A stretch of 64,000 bases of DNA, taken from the NCBI RefSeq assembly GCF_022682495.2, contig NC_071389.1, positions 8,857,199 to 8,921,198 on the forward strand. Direction: 5' to 3'. The number at the start of each line of letters is the position of its first letter. Position 1 is the stretch's first letter. Below the pieces are notes generated by a model. The model worked only from the letters and a program-made list of their open reading frames with translations, was not told the origin of the DNA and ran no database searches. The translations under genes and the position numbers were made by a program. Positions 34,101 to 43,100 of the stretch are shown here, piece after piece. The DNA is from Desmodus rotundus (lineage: Eukaryota; Chordata; Mammalia; Chiroptera; Phyllostomidae).

Positions 34101-37100
34101 CCCCCAGGGCTGGGCGCCTGGGCTGCCCCAGAGAAGTCAGGGGCACGGGCCTCGAGGGAGCGGCCCCACCTCTCAGCTGCTGGGCACGGAGGCAAGGAAG
34201 GCACGGGATAGAGAAGAAGGTCAGGTGCAGGTGGACCCACGTTCTTCTTTGCCTCCCGGATGTCTTCTTAGCTGGTCAGAGGCCACTGAGCCAGTGCCTG
34301 AGCTGAGGCGGCTGGGGTCCTAGTAAGTTCCTCTGAGGTTGGTTGGTAGATAAAATGTAGAAAGTTTGATTTTTTCCTCTCGTTTTCTCCCATGCCTCCC
34401 GCCCTGTTGCCCCGACCCTCCCTGCCCTTCCACTGCCTGGTTCTAATCTCAGTTTTGTCCCCGTTTTTGTAGATTATGATTTTGGAGATGTGTTTCCAGC
34501 AGTGCCGTCTGTACCCAGCACAGACTGGGAAGGTGGGACAGAGTCTGCCGTTACCCCCTTTTCCTATTTTTGCACTGTTTCCATACCAAGCTTGCTGCAT
34601 GATTCAAATTCAGCTCGTTCTTTATAATGGCAATGATCATAATAAAACCAGGTTTGGTGTTCTAATAGATGGAATTCTGCAGTAGGAGAACTTGACCTTT
34701 AGCCCTAGGCAAATTTCTTCTCCCAGGGCAGGACTCCTGCCTCTGCAGGGTCCTTGTGGAGTCATTAAGTGATGGCTTTTCAGGGACACACAGATCACCC
34801 TTCCTGGTTCCAATGCCAGTCCATGCTCTGGGTGTGTGTAGGGCATTGCTAGCGTGTGGGCATGGCGGCCTGACCCAGCGAGTGGAGACCTGTTCCGGAA
34901 AGTGATGCCTTTGAACATGTGGGTTATAAATTCCTGTAGGTCAGATGCGTTTCTGTGTCAGAAGCATCAAGAAGCAAAGGCAGAAGGGTTGATTCCTTCA
35001 GTCCATTCTTAATGGCTTCCTCTTGGATAGTTTTGAATGAGATTGAGGTCTGAATAAGATGAGGTCTAAATAAGGGAAATTGCCCAGGTATGCATGAAAC
35101 TTCCTACAGGGAGAGTCCAAGTTTTAAGGCAGATTAGAATAAACTCGGTGTCCACTAGGTGGCAGTAGTGCTTGGGCATTTTCCTGCCCTATACTCGACT
35201 TCTGGGCTTGTGAAAATTCGTGAAGCTATTTTCTACGTTCCTGTGATTACTCAGAGCATAAGGCACGTTTCTGGGAAGGTTAATGCTTCCTCCTTAAATC
35301 TAAGGCCATAACCAGACCCCTGTGTTAAAGACCCTCTTGCCCTGTGGGCCACTTCCACCCAGGGTGGGGTGGGGGGCCAGCCTCTGAAGGAGGAGGAACA
35401 GGTGCTCCCCACTGCCCGGGAGCTGGCCCCTCATTAGTAGAGCCATGGTCTCTGAGTAACGGATGGCAGATGATCTTTTTCCGAGTCACGTGAAATCGCT
35501 TAAGTTTGAGGGAAGTAAGATGGCACTGGGGGAAATAAAGTAGGTCATCTGGCCAGGAGACAGCATCAGGGAGTCCCGTGTCTTTGTGAAGGTCAGCCTG
35601 AAATCCAGAATTCCATCATGACATCATTATCCTCTCAGCCTCTCTTCTTGCAGCGGGCACTCTGGGCACTGACACCCACTCTGGTTCTAACAACTAACCC
35701 CACCCCACACCCCCCACCCAGCTACCCGTTGCCTGTTGCAGTCGCTTGAAAGCAGGGCCTGACCCCCCGCAGCCCTGCGGGGTCCCTGTGGCCTGAGAAC
35801 TAACCACGAAGTCTCACTGCTTGCCGGGCAGGGCGAGCTGCGTCCCAGCAGTGGTATCCTGCTTGTGAGCTCCGTGAGTTCCCGACAAGTCCTGAGCCCA
35901 CTCAGGCCTCTCACCTGGGGAGGCTTGGTCTTCCTAGACCAGAGGAAAGCAGGACATGGGGCCAGCTCCAGACTCTGGGCCCCGGGGTGGGAGTTGGGGC
36001 AGGCACTCCATGGTCCTTAGCTCATTTACAGGACCAGTGGAGAGCTGAGCCTTGACACCCACCACGTCCAGCGGTCTGCTTGCTCACCTCTCAGACTCCC
36101 CTCCCGCGGCAACTGCACATCTCCAGGGGCTGGAACAAGAACGCGTGGGCTTTGCAGGGACCTCCTTTGAGACCAAAGGGCAAGGTTTTCTGCATCTGAG
36201 AACTAAGGCTCTATGGTCCCAGGACCTCAGAAGAAAGTCTCATCTATTGCTAGTGTTTTTCTGGCAGACCTGGTGATTGCTTTAGCCCCCTCCTTTGTCC
36301 TTATATTAAAAGACAATGTACTTTTTAAAAAATATGGATGATGTGCTGTGTCAGCAGACAGCTGCCAGTAGTTTCCGAGATCCACTAGGAAGCTGACGGC
36401 AGGTGGGCCCTTCCAGATGAGGCTGAGGGTGGGAAGCATGCTTGCCATGTCTCCTGGGCAGGTAATGGCCAGTCAGATGTGCAAAAGGTGGCTAATGGAG
36501 CGTGAACAGCTGGAGTCCCTTGCCGTTAACCCTCACCCAGGCTGTTCCACCAGCCAGGCCTCAGTTCTCCACGTGGGCAGCTCCCATCTGCCACCAGATA
36601 AATGTCCCATGTGCTTTTCCTACTGGTGCTCCCTCCTCTCCACGCCCTGATCCAGTGGCCTGGGGTAGATGGTTGCGGTAAACCAGCCCTGCTCTGGAGG
36701 GGCAGCGTCACCCCCCACACGGCTTCTCCCTAGGGTGGAGCTATGGTGAGAGCGGACCAGTATGCAAGCTGAGGGTTGAATGAAGTGGAGTTCTCAGCAC
36801 CCCCCTTAAAGGGGCGCCTGGACCTGCCTCCTGGAGTGTGCTGGTGGGTTGTCAGGGAGAGAAGCAGCTGCTTAAAGGCCCACGAGGCACTTGTTGGGGG
36901 ACAGCCACTCTGCACACCTTTCTTGTCCCCCTCGCATCTCGTTTTCTCTCCTGTGCTCTGGCTCCTCTCTGCCCGTCCCCATGTTCCTCACCCCTTGGGC
37001 TCCCTAGCCTGTCCTCTCAGCCTCTGCCCTCCACTCTGCACCGCTCATTTTCTCTGATCTCTGGTCTCTCTTCTGTTCCTTTTTATCTGCCTCTGGGGGG

Positions 37101-40100
37101 GTTGGCCTTCAGAGGACTGCGGGTACCTCGGCCCTGCCGATTCCTTGTGGTGCTAGGGGGGCGGCCGAGCACCCCTCTAACACCCTCGGACGGAGGACTC
37201 TGAAGTTAACCTGAGAGGTGTGCGGCCCATCTCCTCTTCAGGCTTCAAGGTCCTCATCCTCGAGGGGCTCTTATCTCAAACTTGGCCCCACCGCTGAGCT
37301 CTCCGGGGCTGGGGGTGGGAGCGACGATGGTGGTGGTGATGCTGGCCCCTCTCAGTTGCTCTTAAAGCATAAATTCCATGTCCTGTTGGGTCAGGGCTTC
37401 TACTCTGGAGACAGGGCTGCCCCAGTCGGCAGCCTTCCCCAGGAGGAGCTCTCCTGCCTCCCTCATGAGGTAAGGCATGCTTTGGGAGCCTGGGGTCCCC
37501 AGACGGCGTCTGACAGGCTATCGCCCGCTTCCTGTTCTCCCAGATGGAGACCTCACCGACACTGTCAGCGGCCCCCGCTCCACTGCCTCGGACCTGACCA
37601 GCAGCAAAGCTTCCGCCAGGAGTCCCACCCAGCGCCACAACCCCTTCAATGAGGACCAGGCAGAGACCATCTCTTCCTCTGACACCACCCCCGTGCATAC
37701 CACCTTCCAGGAGAAGGTGGAGTCCCGCACCCCGGAACCACCAGACGCCTGCGTGGAGCTCGAGGTCATCAGGTCAGCGGGGGCTGGGGTGGAGGGAGAC
37801 AGGTGGGCTTCCTGGTGTCCATTCCGTCCACTGCTAGCATCACTTTTTAGTCCACTCAGGCAGTTGGGCATCTTCCTGGGGACTGGGTGCCCCTCCCTTC
37901 CTTGGTAGTGCTTTGAGCGGGAGGAGTAGTGGGCCCAGGAGGTGAGAGGCAAGGCCACAGCCATGCTGGCTCTGGGGCTGCTGGGACGTTTGTGCGGTCC
38001 ATCCAGGACTAGAAAGCACCTTCAAACAGGACTTCCTTCCATAGGACTTCTTGGGAATTCTTGGACAATTGGTGCTCATCTGTGAAATTCGTACTAATTC
38101 TATTTTTTTTAAGATTGTATTTATTTATTTTTAGACAGAGGGGAAGGGAGGGAGACAGCGAGGGAGAGAAACATCAACGTGTAGTTGCCTCTCACGTTCC
38201 CCGTACTGGGGAACCTGGCCTGCAACCCAGGCATGTGCCTTGACTAGAAATCGAACCAGCGACCCTCTGCTTCTCAGTTCAGTGCTCGATCCACTGAGCC
38301 ACACCAGCCAGAGCTGTACTAATTCTAGTTTAGCATGCTCATTCAAGGAAAAGTGTCTCTGTCATAACAACAGAAATGTGGAAGGCAAGGAGGAGGTGGG
38401 TGACAAGCTGGGACACTCCTGGCCCGGACCGCCTGGGCCCCCTGCCTCCCTGGCTCCTGCCCTTGAAACTCTCAAATGCCCCAGAGGCTTGCTGGCCCGA
38501 GGCAGGGGAGTTGCTCTCTAGCCACCAAAGCCAGGGGTCCCTCTCCCATGGGCTGGTTTGCATCCAGAGCAGCTCAAGCCACTCAGACCCAGGGTCACTG
38601 AGCCAGGCCCACTGCAGCCAACTTGGGACCAAAGAGTGAGTGCCAGGAGTTTGAGGCCAGAAGACTTAGAGTACATTTCTGGTCAAACTGTCCACGATGG
38701 CACTGAGCGGGCAGTGAGGCCAGCTCGGGGGTCCATCACCCACATCCTTGGGAAGGGCTGATAGAAGCACCATTGGCCTGACCGACCATGGCCTGTTGTG
38801 CCCTGGAGCGCTGCTGGCTGGGCCGCAGGGCCTGCTCAGGGTCTCCCGGGCTGGCCGCTGTTGCTGCCAGCCACAGGGGAGACCTCAGGGCCGGTGCTGC
38901 TGCTGCCCCCAGCCCGGGGCCCCACACCCAGCACTGCCCAGGACCACTGACACCCTGGCCGTGCCCTCTCAGGTCACAGACGCAGGTCACCTCCTCTGAC
39001 CCTGCCTGTCTGATGTCCCTCAGCACTGTGGTGCTCGGGTGTTCAGCTCCCCATGACCTCTGTCCTAGGGTCACCAAGAAGAAGAAAACCGGCAAGAAGA
39101 AGAAGGCCAGACCCGACGAGGAAGCAAGTCCCCTTCACCCAGTGTCTGCCCAGCACACCGGGGCCAGGACAGGGGACAGCGACAGCCGTGTCAGCAGCCC
39201 AGGCCTCGGGCGGGGCTCCCCGGAGGCCCCCTTTGCTTCCCTCCAGGAGGAGGGAGAGGCGCCCGGCAGCACAGCTGAGAGCGGCGAGCACTCAGAGCCC
39301 AGCCAGGTGGGCCTGCTCATCCCCGAAATGAAGGACACATCCATGGAGCGCTTGGGGCGGCCCCTGAGTAAGGTCATCGACCAGCTCAACGGGCAGCTGG
39401 ACCCTCGCACCTGGTGCTCCCACGTCGAGCCCCCAGACCAGTCCTTTCGGACCGGCTCTCCGGGGGCCACCCCGGAGAGGCCACCATTTTGTGACTTTAG
39501 TGAGGGGCTTCCGGCCCCAATGGACTTCTACCGCTTTACCGTCGAGAGTCCAAGCACTGTTACATCAGGTGGCGGCCACCATGACCCTGCAGGGCCTAGC
39601 CAACCGCTGCATGTTCCTGGTAGCCCTGAGGCTGCTGGCCAAGAAGAAGGAGGAGGAGGAGAGGGACAGGCGCCTCGGCCGCTAGGGGACACCCTGGAGG
39701 AGGCTCAGGAGCCAGAGACCCAGGGGCCAGAGACCCAGGGGCCCCCGGTTGGGGAGGGGCCTGTGCCCGAGCCCGAGCCGAAGCCTGGGACCCAGGAGGC
39801 TCTTTGCCCGCTCAAGCGAGACCAGCCCAGCCCGTGCCCGAGCAGCGCTGAGGACTCTGGGGTGGATGAGGGGCAAGGGAGCCCTTCTGAGGTGTCCCAC
39901 TCGGCAGAGTTCAGGTAAGCAAGGCTGTCGGTGCTGCTTGCATCAGAGACACTCCCCGTCCTTGAAGCAGGGGGCACTGGGTGTCTGTCCTCCAGATAAA
40001 TTAAGCGAAACTCCTGGAAGACCAAACCTGGGCTGGGGGTAGGAGGGGGTGTGATCCTCCCCTCCCTCATGTTGGCTCCTGGTTGGGGGCAGAGCCATGA

Positions 40101-43100
40101 CAACTGCGCTGCTTCAGGGTGCCTCTGCCGCCTCTGGGTGCCTGTGTCACCTCTCTCACGTGCGTGTTTCCACTCTGTGCCTGTGTCCCCTGTCTCGCCG
40201 CTGCCCCAGTCTGACACCTGGCCCTCCCCATGCTTTTCCCTCCCACAGAGTAGACAACAACCACTTACTCCTGCTGATGATCCATGTGTTTCGAGAAAAC
40301 GAAGAGCAGCTCTTCAAAGTAAGTCCCAGGGACTCAAGAGCGAACAAGAACCAGCACAGCGCGGTGAGGTGGGATGGGCCGGCCCGCCCAGAAGGGGGCA
40401 TATGCGGCCTAGGGCAGGGGGAGCGCCCTGCCTGACTGTCTCGGCTTCGTCCCGCAGATGATCCGGATGAGCACGGGGCACATGGAGGGCACCCTGCAGC
40501 TGCTGTACGTGCTGCTCACCGACTGCTACGTGTACCTGCTTCGGAAAGGTGCCTGCCGCCCCCTGTCCCCGAGCCCCGAGAGTCTCCGCTGCCCGGCGAG
40601 CGGGGATGCAAAGGCACCCCACGGAGGGCTGCCGGCCGTCCGGGGGCCTCCTCTCCATGAGCACCCCTGTCAGTCCCCCTTTCAGATCTCAGGGCCCAGG
40701 GTCTCCTGCAGAGAGGGGCCAGGTCCTAGAAAATGGTTCCGGCGGAGGGGAAAGAGGCCACTGAGGGAAATAAGCGTTGGGGTCTCCTCTCTCAGGGGCC
40801 ACTGAGAAGCCGTACCTGGTGGAAGAGGCCGTTTCCTACAATGAGCTGGACTACGTGTCGGTGAGTTCAGGCTCCACAGTGGGTTTTGGCAGTAGGCGGG
40901 GCTCCTGGGCCGCCCACCCACAGGCTGCAGAGTGCCCCTGCAGCAGCCCTAGGGGTCGGGGCCGCTCATCATCGCAGAGCAGCTTCTGTACGTGGTGCTG
41001 GGGATGGGAGCCAAGCTTGAAGACGCTTCTGCCTCTTCATCTGCCATATCTGTGACTGTCCCTCCCTGACTCGTGCCAGGGTCCCAGGCCTCTGGAGCTT
41101 TATCTCGTGGCAACCCCAGGGTGTGCTTCCTCCCTCCCCGGCCGGCTCTCCATCTGGCCATGGCTGCCTCCTCTGCCAGGCAGCGGCCAAGCCCCGTGTG
41201 CATGCGAGGTGTGGTTTCTGGCAGGTGGGCCTGGACCAGCAGACGGTGAAGCTGGTGTGCACCAATCGCAGGAAGCAATATCTGCTGGACACAGCTGACG
41301 TGGCCCTGGCCGAGTGAGTGACTCCCCCTGCCTGCCACTGAACTGGAGAATCAGCATCTGCCTCTGGTTTGGCCATGCCCTGGACCCCTGTTGTCGGGGG
41401 CTGGAGGGTGGGAAGTGGCGTACAAAGAAGTGGAGGACAGAGATATGTTCCCTCTGGAACCTGCAGTCTGGTCCGAGAGGCAGGGAAATGAACAGACAAT
41501 CTGACCGGTTGACTCGTGGTCAACCCAGGTGACCTGCAGGGAAGAAGGGGGCTGGCATGCGTTACCCAGCAGGAAAGAATGCACAGTCCTCGCAGCAGGA
41601 CGTGGCGTGCCTGCAGACTGCCATACAAAAACTGCATGTGATAAGATTGTATTGTCTGTCGTTCAAGTCCAGCTGCCTTCCTTCCCAGCCTGCCCTCGCT
41701 GTCCAAACCCAAGGTCCCCTGGCCATTCCCACTGGGAATGGTTAGGCCTTTTCCAGGTCACCATTGAATGACCATGGACTGCTGTGACATCACTGCCATG
41801 TGCTGCGCTGAGCTCTGGTTCCACCAGGTCCCTCCCTCAGGTTTCTGTGACCCCGGCAGGCCAGGACCCCTCAGCAATAAGCCTTGTCTGTTTGAGGGGA
41901 GGCGCCCCGGCTTCTGACAGCAAACTCCACTCCCTGTGCAGGTTCTTCTTGGCTTCTTTGAAGTCAGCTATGATCAAGGGCTGTCGGGAACCACCCTACC
42001 CCAGCATCCTGACAGATGCCACCATGGAGAAGCTGGCACTGGCCAAATTTGTGGCCCAGGAATCTAAGTGTGAGGTAAAAACCTGGGGGTGGAGGTTATT
42101 GTCCCTGAGACGCCAGCCCTGGTATTAGGGCCAAGAGGTACGGATACAGGTCTTTAGCATTTTTCTGTCACCTTCCCCGCCTGGGCTGTGCCCTTGCTCT
42201 CAGCAGCTGCTTCTGGTGTTGGCCCAGACCCCACCACTCTGTCTGCTGTCCCCGCTCCCCAGGCGACCGCCGTCACTGTGCGCTTCTATGGGCTCGTGCA
42301 CTGGGAGGACCCCACGGACGAGTCCCTGGGTCCCGCCCCCTGCCACTGCTCACCCCCCGAGGGTGCCATCACCAAGGAAGGCGTGCTGCATTACAAGGCA
42401 GGCACCTCCTACCTGGGCAAGGAGCACTGGAAGACCTGCTTCGTGGTGCTCAGGTAAGAGCCCTCGAAGCCCGGCCCCAGGCCCCGCCCTGAGGGGTGGG
42501 CTGTCTGGTCCCCCGCAGGGAGGTCTTTGCAGCAAATCCCTGAAGAGCAAGACCCAAGGTGGGGGGGCTCCCCCCTCCACAGGGCTCTGGGGAGACATAA
42601 CCCAGGATGTTAGTACTTCTCTGTAAAGCCAGCCCTCCCCGGGGCCCACAGAAGCCCGCCCAGAATGCTTCAGGCAAAGACCTCGGCTGGGCCTGTCCCG
42701 AGCTGTCCCCAGGTGTGCTGAGGGAGTGGTATTCCCCACTGTCCCTCTGGAGTTCAGGGCTCCAGCTTTCAGGGAGTCCCAGGGGACTAGGCTCCTCCTG
42801 GCCCCTAGTTCCTGGGACAGCCCTCACCCACCATGTTGTCCCCCTGCAGCAACGGGATCCTCTACCAGTATCCCGACCGCACCGACGTCACCCCCCTGCT
42901 GTCGGTGAACATGGGGTGAGTGTCGAGGGTGATGGAGCTGGGGGGGTGCGGTCTGGCTTCACTGCCCGCGGGTCAAGGCCCTGGCTGGGCCTGGGCCTCC
43001 TGTGCTCCCTGGTTTGAGCTGGCTCACCCTCTTCTCAGCGCAGCCTGCCCCGAAGCCCCACCCCATCCAGCAGCCCTGAGCCATGCCCAGCTCTGAGGAC

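Noticed and set aside
38788..39068. Open frame continuing about 94 codons upstream of PLEKHM2 exon 9
   Set aside because: It is in frame with exon 9 but lacks similarity to the recalled human protein; a pyrimidine-tract AG acceptor at 39068 gives the expected junction with exon 8.
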